DNA from: DASUPK01 sp036377415
GTDB lineage: Bacteria > Actinomycetota > Thermoleophilia > Solirubrobacterales > 70-9
Assembly: GCA_036377415.1 (NCBI GenBank)
Contig: DASUYK010000057.1
Coordinates: 1-50,274 of the forward strand
Direction of reading: 5' to 3'
DNA length: 50,274 bases
In this document: in pieces, positions 31,292 to 39,879 of the stretch
Layout: every line of letters starts with the position of its first letter
How positions within the stretch are numbered: position 1 is the first letter of the stretch
Position numbers and translations under genes: made by a program
The notes under the pieces: model-generated
The model's database searches: none
The model's input: only the letters and a program-made list of their open reading frames with translations
Told to the model about the DNA's origin: nothing

Positions 31292-31903
31292 TCACCGGCT
31301 GCCGGTGAGCAGGTGGCGGGCCGCGTCGGTGCCGGCGGCGATCACGTCCTTGTGGTCCCGCTCCGGATCGGATAGGAGCTGGAGCGCGATCCCGTCCGCG
31401 AGAGCGAAAAGGAGGGCGACCACCGCATCGGCCTCATGGGCGGGAGAGATCACGCCCTCGGCCTGCTTCGCCCGGAGGATCTCGGCGACGTGCTCCCGGG
31501 TGCGCTTGAAGAGCTCTCCCACCTCGCGCTGGATCTCGGGGTTGCGGCGTCCGGCGGTGAACAGGTCGAAGATCAGGACCCAGAAGCCCGGCTCGTTCTG
31601 AATCGAGTCCTCCAGATCCGCGACCAGGATCCCGAGCAGCTCGTCCGCGGACTTCGCCTCCGCAAGCGGCACATCAAGCCGTGCGATCCGGTGCTCGGTA
31701 TCGCGACGAACGACCTCGACGAGAAGGGCCTCCTTGGTGCCGAAGTAGTAGTGCAGCAGGCCACGGCTCACCCCCGCCTCACGGGCGACGTGCTCGAAGG
31801 TGGAGCCGGAGATTCCCCTGCGGGCGACGCTCGAGCGCATCGCCTCGACGATTCGGTTCGCCTTCTCGCCGGTCAGCTCTCGTCGATCGGTTGCGGCCTC
31901 CAC
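31292..31903 (-). CDS. TetR-family regulator upstream of the MMPL gene
   Basis: 203 residues from a GTG. The helix-turn-helix is ANRIVEAMRSSVARRGISG, STFEHVAREAGVSRGLLHYY FGTKEALL. The ligand domain (DSIQNEPGFWVLIFDLFTAG, PAHEADAVVALLFALADGI) is of the type common in actinobacterial efflux regulators. No Shine-Dalgarno; TAGACT lies seven bases before the GTG. It forms a two-gene unit with the MMPL transporter, 86 bp apart. Confidence 0.92.
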   Translation of the reverse strand: MEAATDRRELTGEKANRIVEAMRSSVARRGISGSTFEHVAREAGVSRGLLHYYFGTKEALLVEVVRRDTEHRIARLDVPLAEAKSADELLGILVADLEDSIQNEPGFWVLIFDLFTAGRRNPEIQREVGELFKRTREHVAEILRAKQAEGVISPAHEADAVVALLFALADGIALQLLSDPERDHKDVIAAGTDAARHLLTGSR

Positions 31904-31910
31904 GGTCCGC

Positions 31911-31916
31911 AGTCTA
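31911..31916 (-). promoter_or_regulatory. -10-like TAGACT before the TetR gene
   Basis: The minus strand reads TAGACT, GCGGACC, then GTG. The layout is the same as at tatD. Confidence 0.5.
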
Positions 31917-32005
31917 GAGGCGCCAGGTGCGTGCGGTTCCAGATTGAGCGGGGTGGCAGGGTACGGAGGGGCGGGGCTTCTGCCATCATCGTTTGACTTC
32001 GGGCC

Positions 32006-32033
32006 TACCGGGAATGTGAGAAAATGCCCGGTA
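32006..32033. promoter_or_regulatory. inverted repeat in the promoter of the LAFTG protein gene
   Basis: TACCGGG (32006-32012) and CCCGGTA (32027-32033) are a perfect 7-bp inverted repeat with a 14-base AT-rich spacer. A TTGACT (31993-31998) upstream could be a -35 box with a poor -10 inside the spacer (TGAGAA). The arrangement looks like an operator over a promoter. Confidence 0.45.
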
Positions 32034-32076
32034 TGGCTGGTTTTCGACAGACCCTGACAGGAAGAAAGTAAGAAAG

Positions 32077-32439
32077 GTGAAAAAGGAAACGGGATCGATC
32101 AGAGGAGTCTGCATCCTTGCAGTCGTTGCCGCTTTTCTCGCTCTGACTCCTGCCGCCTTTGCCCAGTCCACGGGTACCGGCTACGCCGGCCAGGGAGGCG
32201 GGGTCGCGGGTCAGGTTGCACCGGGCGGTCCGCCCAGTGGTGGCGGAGCTGGCGGAGCTGCCGAGGGCGCCGGAGCTGCCCCCAGTGCCGGCGCTGCCGC
32301 CGCCGAGGCCGGCGAGCCGAACGAGGGTGGCCTGCTTGCATTCACTGGGCTCGATGTCGCGCTGATCGTGGGCGTTGGTCTGCTGCTGCTCGCTGGAGGC
32401 GCGGCGCTCAGCCGGGTGGTCGCGCGCAACCCCGCGTAA
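32077..32439 (+). CDS. small cell-wall-anchored protein with LAFTG sorting signal
   Basis: 120 residues from a GTG with AGGAAG upstream. Residues 1-29 are a signal peptide (KKETGSIRG, hydrophobic run, AFA cleavage). Residues 31-82 are Gly, Ala and Pro-rich low complexity. LAFTG at 87-91 is followed by a hydrophobic helix (94-112) and a short basic tail RVVARNPA, the full architecture of a sortase substrate. LAxTG is the motif of class E sortases of GC-rich actinobacteria. The mature protein would be a flexible wall-linked peptide of about 60 residues. It heads the polysaccharide locus and is convergent with the Wzy gene, 3 bp apart. Confidence 0.75.
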   Translation: MKKETGSIRGVCILAVVAAFLALTPAAFAQSTGTGYAGQGGGVAGQVAPGGPPSGGGAGGAAEGAGAAPSAGAAAAEAGEPNEGGLLAFTGLDVALIVGVGLLLLAGGAALSRVVARNPA

Positions 32440-32442
32440 CGT

Positions 32443-34593
32443 TCAGCCGGAGGTGCAGCCACGGGGTCCCACCTCGCGGCCGAGCCGCTGGCAATAGCGC
32501 TCGAGGAAGATGGCATCAAGTGTCTCCAGGCTGACCGGACGGCCGCTGAGGAGGCCCTGGCGGACCTCGTCGGTTACCGGCTCGCGAGGGTTCAACGCGC
32601 TTACCCGCTGTAGCCGTTGCAGGGCGGATTGGCTGTCGCCCTCGATCGCGTCGAGCGCCGCCAGCTCCAGCGTCGCGTACCAGTTGTCGGGATCCCGGTC
32701 CAGCGCCCGGTCGAATGCGATCCGCATGCGCCGGGGTTGATCGAGCCGCGAGGCAATCGCTCCCTCGATCAGGTAGGGATTGGCGCTGAGAAAGTTGAGA
32801 TCGGCAGCCCGATCAAGGCGGTCGTAGGCAGCGTTCGGGCTTGCTCCCCAGGTCTCGGCGGCCTTCTTGGTGTCGACCGCGGCGGTCCAGGGTAGCGCCA
32901 GCGAGAGCGCGGCGAAAACGACCACCACTCCGGCCGCCACCGCCGTCGGCCGTTCCCAGTCGGCCGCCCAGGTCGGCGCTTGCCGGAGGCCGCGGTCACC
33001 GCCCACCCTCATCCCCAGCCCGAGCCAGGCGAAGACCGGCGCCGAGAGGGCGGGAAAAGCCCAGAACCAGTCCCCGGTCGAGTGCGCGAACCAGTACACG
33101 AAAACGACCGCGGCGAGCCCGCCCACGCCGCGGCCCAGTGGATCCGAAGAGCGGAGCCGCGTCCGACCAACGCCGATCAGAGCCGCGACCAGAAACCCGA
33201 TGAAGAGCGCCGCACCGACCAGGCCGGTCTGGGCGAGAATCCGCAAGGAGAGGTTGTGCGGATGAGTTGGCTCCTCGTCGCTGTTGCGCTCGCGCACGTA
33301 GTCCTCCGCGAAGTTCTCAGAGCCAACCCCGCTGAGCGGCGAGTCCTTGAACTCGTCGAAGGCGACGTTCCAGAAGTCGTAGCGGTTGCTGCCGAGCCCC
33401 TGACTCAGCCGCGAGCCCTCGAACTCCTGCTCGAATTCACCGCTCTTGAAGTCGTCCCATCGGTCGCCCGCCCAGCCGATTGGGTTGCCGATCACACCAA
33501 TCGCGACCACGGCACCCGCGAGCGCGATCACTCCGGCCATTCCAAGAACCGCGCGGGACCCGACGCGCGCGACCTGCTCCGGGAGCTCCCGATGACGATC
33601 GAGAAAGCCGATCAACGAGCCCGTCAAGAAGAGGAGGACCGCGCCGGTCAGAGTCGCTTCTCGGGCGCTGTCGAGCGCGGTCTCGAGCTCTGCCGCGTTG
33701 TCCACCGCGTCGAAGACGTCGAGGATGGGGTCGGCGGTGAGCGCCGCAACCACCGCCAACGGCCCGACCATGATCAGCGAGCGCACCAAGCCGGGGACGA
33801 GTGCGGCGTAGGCCAGCGCGGCAAGTGGCGCGGCGATCAGCCACCCTCGGCTCTGCGGCATCAGGGCGAGCTGGAAGAGGACGCCGGCAAGCGCCAACAT
33901 CAACCCCCGCGCAGGCCAGGGGGCCTCCTGCCGGGAGGCGAGGAAGATCGCCGGGAAGATGGCGCTGGTGAAGAGGGCCGCGTTGGCGTTGTGGTAGCCG
34001 GTGGGCTCGGCGAAACGGCCAGCGATGAAGTACTCGAGTGGGTTCGCGGAGTCCGCGGCCTTGAGCAGGACCGTGCCGCCGATCACGCCGATCCCGACCA
34101 CGTATAGGCCGAGCAGCACCGCGGCCGGGCGCGGTCGCCACGGAGGCAACGTGAAGATGACGAAGGCGGTCAGGTACAGCAGGCAGCGATTCGCGCCGTC
34201 CCAGGCGGCACCCTGGTCGTCGGCCCAGGCGATCGAGAGATAACTCCAGAGCGCAAACGCGCCGAGCAGGGCGATCGCGGCGAGGGGCAGGCGGGGGAGC
34301 CGGGGGAGGTGCGCCCTGAACGCGTAGAGCGTCGTGGACAGCACCCCAAGCAAGAAGAGCGCGCCCGGGTAGGAGTCGGTGGCCATCACGCCTCCCTGGG
34401 CGGTCGCCCAGAAGAGGAAGACCGCGAGCGCGGCAACCCCCGGGATCAACTCGGGGCTGCGGGCAACCGCTGCGATCCAGGCTGAGGCGACACCGTCGAT
34501 GCGTCTCGATTGGGGGGTGGCCCGGGGCAGCTCACCGGGGCGCGGCGCGACGCGGCCCTGCCTCTTCGGCAAGCCGCTATCCGCGTCGTTCAC
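32443..34593 (-). CDS. Wzy/O-antigen ligase-type polymerase with C-terminal TPR-like region
   Basis: 716 residues from a GTG overlapping the stop of the upstream coiled-coil gene by four bases. About 12 hydrophobic segments span 45-580. The O-antigen-ligase signature is in the large periplasmic loop and after it: GYHNANAALFTSAIFPAIFL, SNRYDFWNVAFDEFKDSPLSG, VGSENFAEDYVRER and EPTHPHNLSLRILAQTGLVG. Residues 600-716 are helical repeats of TPR character (AYDRLDRAADLNFLSANPYL, AFDRALDRDPDNWYATLELA, SALQRLQRVSALNPREP). It polymerises or transfers lipid-linked glycan outside the membrane. Confidence 0.9.
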   Translation of the reverse strand: MNDADSGLPKRQGRVAPRPGELPRATPQSRRIDGVASAWIAAVARSPELIPGVAALAVFLFWATAQGGVMATDSYPGALFLLGVLSTTLYAFRAHLPRLPRLPLAAIALLGAFALWSYLSIAWADDQGAAWDGANRCLLYLTAFVIFTLPPWRPRPAAVLLGLYVVGIGVIGGTVLLKAADSANPLEYFIAGRFAEPTGYHNANAALFTSAIFPAIFLASRQEAPWPARGLMLALAGVLFQLALMPQSRGWLIAAPLAALAYAALVPGLVRSLIMVGPLAVVAALTADPILDVFDAVDNAAELETALDSAREATLTGAVLLFLTGSLIGFLDRHRELPEQVARVGSRAVLGMAGVIALAGAVVAIGVIGNPIGWAGDRWDDFKSGEFEQEFEGSRLSQGLGSNRYDFWNVAFDEFKDSPLSGVGSENFAEDYVRERNSDEEPTHPHNLSLRILAQTGLVGAALFIGFLVAALIGVGRTRLRSSDPLGRGVGGLAAVVFVYWFAHSTGDWFWAFPALSAPVFAWLGLGMRVGGDRGLRQAPTWAADWERPTAVAAGVVVVFAALSLALPWTAAVDTKKAAETWGASPNAAYDRLDRAADLNFLSANPYLIEGAIASRLDQPRRMRIAFDRALDRDPDNWYATLELAALDAIEGDSQSALQRLQRVSALNPREPVTDEVRQGLLSGRPVSLETLDAIFLERYCQRLGREVGPRGCTSG

Positions 34594-35327
34594 GACTGCC
34601 GGTCGCGCTCGCGGCTAGCTTTGGAGGGCGTTCCGTTTCGAAGCTCGGACCGAAGTCGAGCCGCCTCGCGGTTGAGCCGCTTGCTGGCGCTCTCAGCCAT
34701 CTGCTCGAGTGAGCGCTCGGTGCGGACGATGATTCGCATCTCGGCCTCTCGCTCCCAGCTCTTGCTCATCGCCTCGAGGCGCTCGTCGATCGTTTCCTCG
34801 GTCAGCTCACCCGATTGCTCCCCCTCGCGGCTGACTTTGGAGGGCGTTCCGCTTCGCAGCTCGGACCGAAGTCGAGCCGCCTCGCGGTTGAGCCGCTTGC
34901 TGGCGCTCTCAGCCATCTGCTCGAGCGAGCGCTCGGTGCGGGTGATGATTCGCTTCTCGGCCTCTCGTTGCTGGCGCTCCAAGTTCTCGCTCATCTCCCG
35001 GAGGCGCTGGTCGATCGTCTTCTCGGCCTGCTCGACCAACCCCTCCCGCTCCCGCTCGAGCGCCCGAGCCACGGCCGCTTCGACCACTGCCTCGAGCTGC
35101 CCGTTCGAGAACGGCGCCGCCTTGCGAAACAGACGGGGGCGAAGCCTCGACCGCCGGCCAAGCAACTGGCGCTCGAGCTTCTTCAGCTGCCGCCGGCGAC
35201 GACGGGCGAGTCGCCGCTGCTTTCTCGACATCGGCTGCGGCGGCGGCAGCACCGGCTGGGCGAGGTCGGATCCGTTGGTCTCGCCGTCATCGCCGGGCAG
35301 CTGGGGGCCTTCCGCTGGCTTGGTCAT
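34590..35327 (-). CDS. coiled-coil protein with an internal 72-residue duplication
   Basis: 245 residues from MTKPAEGPQL (AAAGG upstream); the frame extends further but into the divergent promoter. Residues 1-32 are acidic and Pro-rich. Residues 33-68 are extremely basic (RKQRRLARRRRRQLKKLE). From 75 on it is a continuous charged coiled coil. TERSLEQMAESASKRLNREA occurs at 131-150 and again at 203-222, and 29 residues are identical in the two copies. No membrane segment is seen. It starts a two-gene unit with the Wzy polymerase and is divergent from the Wzz/BY-kinase. It may be a scaffold or a nucleic-acid- or membrane-binding partner; the function is unknown. Confidence 0.8.
   Translation of the reverse strand: MTKPAEGPQLPGDDGETNGSDLAQPVLPPPQPMSRKQRRLARRRRRQLKKLERQLLGRRSRLRPRLFRKAAPFSNGQLEAVVEAAVARALEREREGLVEQAEKTIDQRLREMSENLERQQREAEKRIITRTERSLEQMAESASKRLNREAARLRSELRSGTPSKVSREGEQSGELTEETIDERLEAMSKSWEREAEMRIIVRTERSLEQMAESASKRLNREAARLRSELRNGTPSKASRERDRQS
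34621..34972. repeat. intragenic direct repeat, period 216 bp
   Basis: The DNA beginning TTGGAGGGCGTTCC at 34621 recurs at 34837 and matches with only a few changes over about 130 bp (to about 34753 and 34969). The 216-bp offset is 72 codons, so the frame is kept. The few changes indicate a recent duplication or gene conversion. Confidence 0.9.
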
Positions 35328-35441
35328 GCCTTTCCCATCTCTTCCGGTCAATCTGGCGATAGGCCGCGAGCAATCATACGACCCCCGTCGGTGGGATCCA
35401 GAGCGAACTCTAAGATTGACGCGCTTCACCGCCGCGCTCGA

Positions 35442-36824
35442 ATGAGCTTCGCTGAGATCACATCCGCGCTTTGGCGTCGTCGCCACCTATTCGCGGTAAC
35501 CCTGATCGCGTGCCTCAGCGTCGTGGCTGTGATCACCGCGGCGGTTCCGAAGGTCTACAAGGCGACCGCGACCATCTACGTAGGAAAGGACACTCCCGGC
35601 CTCGACACCGACGAGGGGGAGCAGCTTTCCCGGACCTATACGACCCTGGCCGGAAACCCGAACGTCGCTCAGGAGGCGCTCGAGGCCCTCGACCTCGGCC
35701 TGACGCGCCAGGAGCTCCTCGACAAGATGTCGTTCACGCCGGTCGAGCGCACTCAGCTGCTCGAGATCGGCGCCGAGGATCCGTCCCCGGCGGAGGCGCA
35801 ACTGATCGCGAACGTCTACGCCGATGTGTTCGCGAACACAGTGGCGGCTCAGGTCGCCACCGGCAACGCTCCGGCGAGTGTCTCCGTGAACCAGCCGGCG
35901 GTGGAGCCCTCGGACCCGATCAGGCCGAACTATCCGCTCTACCTCGGGTTCGGCGCGCTCCTCTCCCTGTTGATCGCTGCAGCGGTTGCCGTCGTTCGCG
36001 ATCGCCTCGATCGCCGACTCCGGATCGGCCCGCGCGACGACACTGTTCAAGGCCAGCTGATCCTCGCCCGGATTCCGACGCTGCTCGACCCGGGCGCGGT
36101 GAACGGAGACGGCGCCGGGTCGTGGGTCGCAGGGGCCGCACGCATCCTGCGTGCGGATGCCTTGCGCATCCTGCGCACTAATCTCGATCTCGCCACGGGC
36201 AGGGTCGCCCGAACGATCGCCATCACCAGCCCCGGGAACGGAGAGGGAAAGACGACGATCGCCGCGCAGCTCGCGCTCACGCTCGCGACCGACCGCGAGA
36301 AGGTGGCGATCGTCGAGTGCGATCTGAGGAACCGAGCGCTCGACGAGTGCGGCTTCGGCAGTCAGTGGATGCGCTCCGCTCCCGGCCTCTCCGATTACCT
36401 GGACAAGCAGGCCACCGTCCGGCAGGTCGTCAAGGCGATCCCCGCGATGGCTGGCCTGCACGTGGTCTGGGCGGGGACCGCGGTTGCAGAGCCAGGTCCG
36501 CTGCTCCGCTCGGGGCGCCTGCGGCAACTTCTCGAGTCGCTGGGCCGCAACCACGATTGGGTGATCCTCGACACACCCTCGCTTGCCGTTGGTGACGACG
36601 CCCTGATCGCGAGCTCGCACGCCGACGGCACCGTGATGGTGATCGACGCCGAGGAGACCACCGGACCCGCTCTGGAGGGCGGATTCCAACAACTGCGGAC
36701 GGCGCGCGCTCGGATCCTCGGGGTGGTCGTAAACCACGCCCTGCCGGCTCGGCTCGATTCCTACCTGTACCTGACCGAGGAGCCCTCGAGCCTTCAGTTG
36801 GCCCAGCCGCTTCAGGAGCAGTAA
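35442..36824 (+). CDS. Wzz-type chain-length regulator fused to a BY-kinase
   Basis: 460 residues from MSFAEITSALWRR; the frame is open upstream only as antisense of the coiled-coil gene. Transmembrane helices lie at about 16-36 and 165-187, with a Wzz loop between them (KATATIYVGKDTPGLDTDEG) and the Pro-rich PIRPNYPLYLGFG before the second. The cytoplasmic kinase has Walker A SPGNGEGKTT (263-272), Walker A' VAIVECDLRNRAL (Asp preceded by Cys) and Walker B VILDTPSLAV. The usual Tyr-rich C-terminus is nearly absent: only two Tyr in LDSYLYLTEEP. It should control export and chain length with the Wzy six bases downstream. Confidence 0.93.
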   Translation: MSFAEITSALWRRRHLFAVTLIACLSVVAVITAAVPKVYKATATIYVGKDTPGLDTDEGEQLSRTYTTLAGNPNVAQEALEALDLGLTRQELLDKMSFTPVERTQLLEIGAEDPSPAEAQLIANVYADVFANTVAAQVATGNAPASVSVNQPAVEPSDPIRPNYPLYLGFGALLSLLIAAAVAVVRDRLDRRLRIGPRDDTVQGQLILARIPTLLDPGAVNGDGAGSWVAGAARILRADALRILRTNLDLATGRVARTIAITSPGNGEGKTTIAAQLALTLATDREKVAIVECDLRNRALDECGFGSQWMRSAPGLSDYLDKQATVRQVVKAIPAMAGLHVVWAGTAVAEPGPLLRSGRLRQLLESLGRNHDWVILDTPSLAVGDDALIASSHADGTVMVIDAEETTGPALEGGFQQLRTARARILGVVVNHALPARLDSYLYLTEEPSSLQLAQPLQEQ

Positions 36825-36829
36825 TTCGC

Positions 36830-38296
36830 TTGCTCGATGCCGGTCGGTTCCCGCAGATCTACCTGCCCCTGATTGGTGTCGGGGTCGCCGCGCTGTGGCC
36901 GCTGACCGCTTACGCACTCGACCCCCTGCTGTTGCCCGCTGCCGTGCTGGTGGGGGCGATCGTGCTCGCCGTGGTCCGCAGGCCGGAGTATGGGCTGGCG
37001 CTGGCAGTGGCGATAACGCCGCTGACCGGGCTCGAGATCAGCCAACAGCTCGGCCCCAACGTCAGCCTGCCTCGCGAGCCCTTCAAGCTCCTGCTTCCGC
37101 TGATCGTCTTCGGCGTGCTCGTCTACGGCGCCCTCCTCCAGGGGCCCGATCGCCGCAAGCTGCCAGCGGTCTTCGTCGGCATCATGCTGCTGATCGGCGC
37201 CGCCCTGATCTCGAGCCTTCAGGGGCTCGAGCCATCCGAGTCGTTCGCGGACGTCTTTCTGCTGCTCACCGCCAGTGCGCTGTTCGTCGCAATTCTCAAC
37301 ACTTGCCGCACGCGCGACCAGCTGCTGGTGGTGGTCGCCGGTGCCCTCTGTGCCCTCCTGATCGCCTCCGTTCACGGAATTGCCCAGCATTTCGAGGGAG
37401 TCTTCAGCACCCAGGGATTCGTCTTCGGCGGCGAGAGCGTGGGGCGAGTGCAGGGAGCATTCGGGCACCCCAACGAGTACGCAGGGTTCCTGGCGATGCT
37501 GCTGCCGCTGGCTGTCGCCATCGTCGCAACCAGGGAGCTGCCCTCGCAGCTGAGGTTGCTCGCCGGCGTCGCGGCGCTCGCCGCTGTCCCGGCGCTCAAC
37601 TACTCCTACGCCCGCACTGCAATCGCCACCCTTCTGCTCGGGGCGCTGATCTGGCTGTTGATCATGCGTCCGAAGCTCGCCGTGATCACAGCCTTGATCG
37701 TCGCCGTCGCTGCGGTTTCGCTCGCGCCCGCCGTGCTCAAGGAGCGCTTCAACCCCGAGTCCGCGGAGGGCGATGTGGCTCTGCGAACCGACGTCGCGCA
37801 GTCGGCGCTCGATATCTACAGCGAGCATCCGCTCCTGGGCGTCGGTGTGAACAACTTTCAAACCGCCTACAGCGAGCGCATGGCGACGGAGACGGCCGGC
37901 CAGCGCCGCCTTCTCCACAACGAGCAGCTGCTGGTGCCCACCGCGGCACCGAGTCAGTACCTGAACACGCTTGCCGAACAGGGCTTGGTTGGCCTCGGGA
38001 CGCTCGCGATCTTCGCCCTGCTGGCGCTTGGCAGCGCCTGGCGGGTCAGCAAGGCTCGCGACCCCGCGGTGCGAGGGCTGGGACTTGGGGTCGGCATGGC
38101 CGTCTTCGCTGTCGTCCTCAACAGCCTCGCTCAGATCTCGCTGCAAGAGGTCCAGGTGGTGATCCTGTTCACGCTGCTTGGAATCGCTTCCACCGCAGAG
38201 AGCGCCTTCGCCGGCAGCGGACGGAATCGGAGCCCCCGGCGAGTTCGTGATGAGCCCGGTCGCCCGGGCATCCGCGCCTTGAGTGGAGCTCCCTAG
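36830..38296 (+). CDS. second Wzy/O-antigen ligase-type polymerase
   Basis: 488 residues from a TTG, with AGGAG eleven bases before it, five bases after the kinase stop. About 12 hydrophobic segments. The Wzy/WaaL signature is seen as FGHPNEYAGFLAMLLPL, NYSYARTAIATLLLGA, HPLLGVGVNNFQTAYSERM and SQYLNTLAEQGLVGLG. There is no TPR extension, unlike the polymerase at 32.4 kb. It is cotranscribed with Wzz/BY-kinase, so it is the better candidate for the chain polymerase. The last 25 residues are basic and Pro-rich. Its stop shares CTAG with the convergent flippase. Confidence 0.92.
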   Translation: MLDAGRFPQIYLPLIGVGVAALWPLTAYALDPLLLPAAVLVGAIVLAVVRRPEYGLALAVAITPLTGLEISQQLGPNVSLPREPFKLLLPLIVFGVLVYGALLQGPDRRKLPAVFVGIMLLIGAALISSLQGLEPSESFADVFLLLTASALFVAILNTCRTRDQLLVVVAGALCALLIASVHGIAQHFEGVFSTQGFVFGGESVGRVQGAFGHPNEYAGFLAMLLPLAVAIVATRELPSQLRLLAGVAALAAVPALNYSYARTAIATLLLGALIWLLIMRPKLAVITALIVAVAAVSLAPAVLKERFNPESAEGDVALRTDVAQSALDIYSEHPLLGVGVNNFQTAYSERMATETAGQRRLLHNEQLLVPTAAPSQYLNTLAEQGLVGLGTLAIFALLALGSAWRVSKARDPAVRGLGLGVGMAVFAVVLNSLAQISLQEVQVVILFTLLGIASTAESAFAGSGRNRSPRRVRDEPGRPGIRALSGAP

Positions 38297-39879
38297 GAGG
38301 GTCCCTCGACCAGCAGCTCCTGGGGGGCCGCCTCGGGCTCGGCCCTTGCCCCCCCGAGCGCGGTGCGCAGCTCCCGCACCGCCCTCCTCGGGCCAAGCTG
38401 GAGAACCGCGACCAGGCCTGCCGCCGACACCCCCACCAGAAACCCGACGAGCAGACGGCCGCTGCTCGGCGCCATCAGCAGCCAGACCAGCAGCATCGCC
38501 CCGGCGCTGGGCAGCGACGACCCGACCGCCGGCCACAGACCGACCCGGAGGAAGCGCCGCAGCGGGTACTCGGTAGCCCGGCAGACGACCGGGAAGTGAG
38601 CGGGGCCGATCACGCTGCTGCTGATCAACGTCCCAATCGCGGCGCCGATCGCTCCATAGGCGGAGACCAGCGCGATCGAGATTGCCAGGTTCAAGAGACC
38701 CTCAACCGCGTTCAGCCAGCCGACCGTGCGGGCCCGTCCGATCCCGATCAGGACCCTGTTCGCTGGGACTGCGCACAGGGTCAAGGTGCTGATCGCGAGG
38801 ATCGTGATGATGCTCGCGGTGATCGCCGGGGCGGTGTCGCCGAGCCAGAGGTCGACGATGTCCGCGGAGAAGAAGGCAATAGCGAGGGCCACCGGGGCGG
38901 TCACCTGCAGGGTCACTCGGGTCGCGACCAGCAGCCGCTCCACCACGGTTTCCCGCATCCCCCGGGCCTCGAGCTCGGCGACCATCGGCAGCATCAGATT
39001 GATCACCGGCAGAGTGAGCGTCTGGATCGCCGTCTGAAGCTTGTTGGCGGCGGCGAAGGGGGCAGCGGCGGCCGCGTTCCTGAGGGCGGCGATCACCACC
39101 GTGTCGAGCCGAGCCCCGACGAACATCATGCTGTCGGCGAGCAACGTGAACGAGCTGAAACCGAGGACCCTCCGACGCGCCGAGCGATCGGTGCCCCGGG
39201 GGACGAGGCGAAGCATGCCGTCGAGCCGCCGTAGCAGGAGGACGTAGCCGATCCCACCGGCGACGAACGCCACCGCGTAGGCGATCGCCACCCCCAGCAC
39301 TCCACCGCCCGCCGTCACCACCGCGATCGCACCGACGGTCGAAATGATCACGGTGACGGCCTGGCCGAGGTTGTAGAGGTCGTAGCGCTGGTAGCCGGCC
39401 AGCGCCGATCCGTAGGCAACGAGGGGAAGCCGCAGGAAGTAGGCGCCGCCGAGGATGAGCATGCCCGCGCGGAAGGCGCCCTCGTCGCCGGCGGCCGCGA
39501 GGCCGGAGGCAAAGAGCGCGATCGCGACGCTCACTGCCAGCGCCACCAGGCCGAGCCCGGTCATCAGCACCACCGACGCTCCGAGGGTCGCCTCCATCTC
39601 CTGGCGGCGGTTCTCGGCCCGATGCTGCGCGATGAACTTCGTCGTCCCTAGCGAGAAGCCGACTTCGAGCATCGAGAAGACGGTGGTCAGCGTGAACATG
39701 ACGCTCCAGGTGCCGAACCCGCCGGTCCCGAGAGTCCGGAAGAGGATCGGCGTCAGCACGAGCGCGCTCAGCCCGACCAGCGCCCGCTGGCCGTACGAGC
39801 TCAGCGCGTTTACCAGGAAGGCGCGCCTGCCCAGCGGCCGCGGGGGCGGCGCCCGGCTGTCGCCTGCCGGATCAGGCAT
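38293..39879 (-). CDS. Wzx-type polysaccharide flippase
   Basis: 528 residues from MPDPAGDS, whose ATG overlaps the upstream glycosyltransferase stop by eight bases. It has about 14 hydrophobic segments of the MOP superfamily: NALSSYGQRALVGLSALVLT, FGTWSVMFTLTTVFSMLEVG, FSLGTTKFIAQH, AAPFAAANKLQTAIQTLTLP. It would move lipid-linked oligosaccharide across the membrane for the Wzy enzymes. It is the last gene of a minus-strand run that begins at 42456. Confidence 0.93.
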   Translation of the reverse strand: MPDPAGDSRAPPPRPLGRRAFLVNALSSYGQRALVGLSALVLTPILFRTLGTGGFGTWSVMFTLTTVFSMLEVGFSLGTTKFIAQHRAENRRQEMEATLGASVVLMTGLGLVALAVSVAIALFASGLAAAGDEGAFRAGMLILGGAYFLRLPLVAYGSALAGYQRYDLYNLGQAVTVIISTVGAIAVVTAGGGVLGVAIAYAVAFVAGGIGYVLLLRRLDGMLRLVPRGTDRSARRRVLGFSSFTLLADSMMFVGARLDTVVIAALRNAAAAAPFAAANKLQTAIQTLTLPVINLMLPMVAELEARGMRETVVERLLVATRVTLQVTAPVALAIAFFSADIVDLWLGDTAPAITASIITILAISTLTLCAVPANRVLIGIGRARTVGWLNAVEGLLNLAISIALVSAYGAIGAAIGTLISSSVIGPAHFPVVCRATEYPLRRFLRVGLWPAVGSSLPSAGAMLLVWLLMAPSSGRLLVGFLVGVSAAGLVAVLQLGPRRAVRELRTALGGARAEPEAAPQELLVEGPS

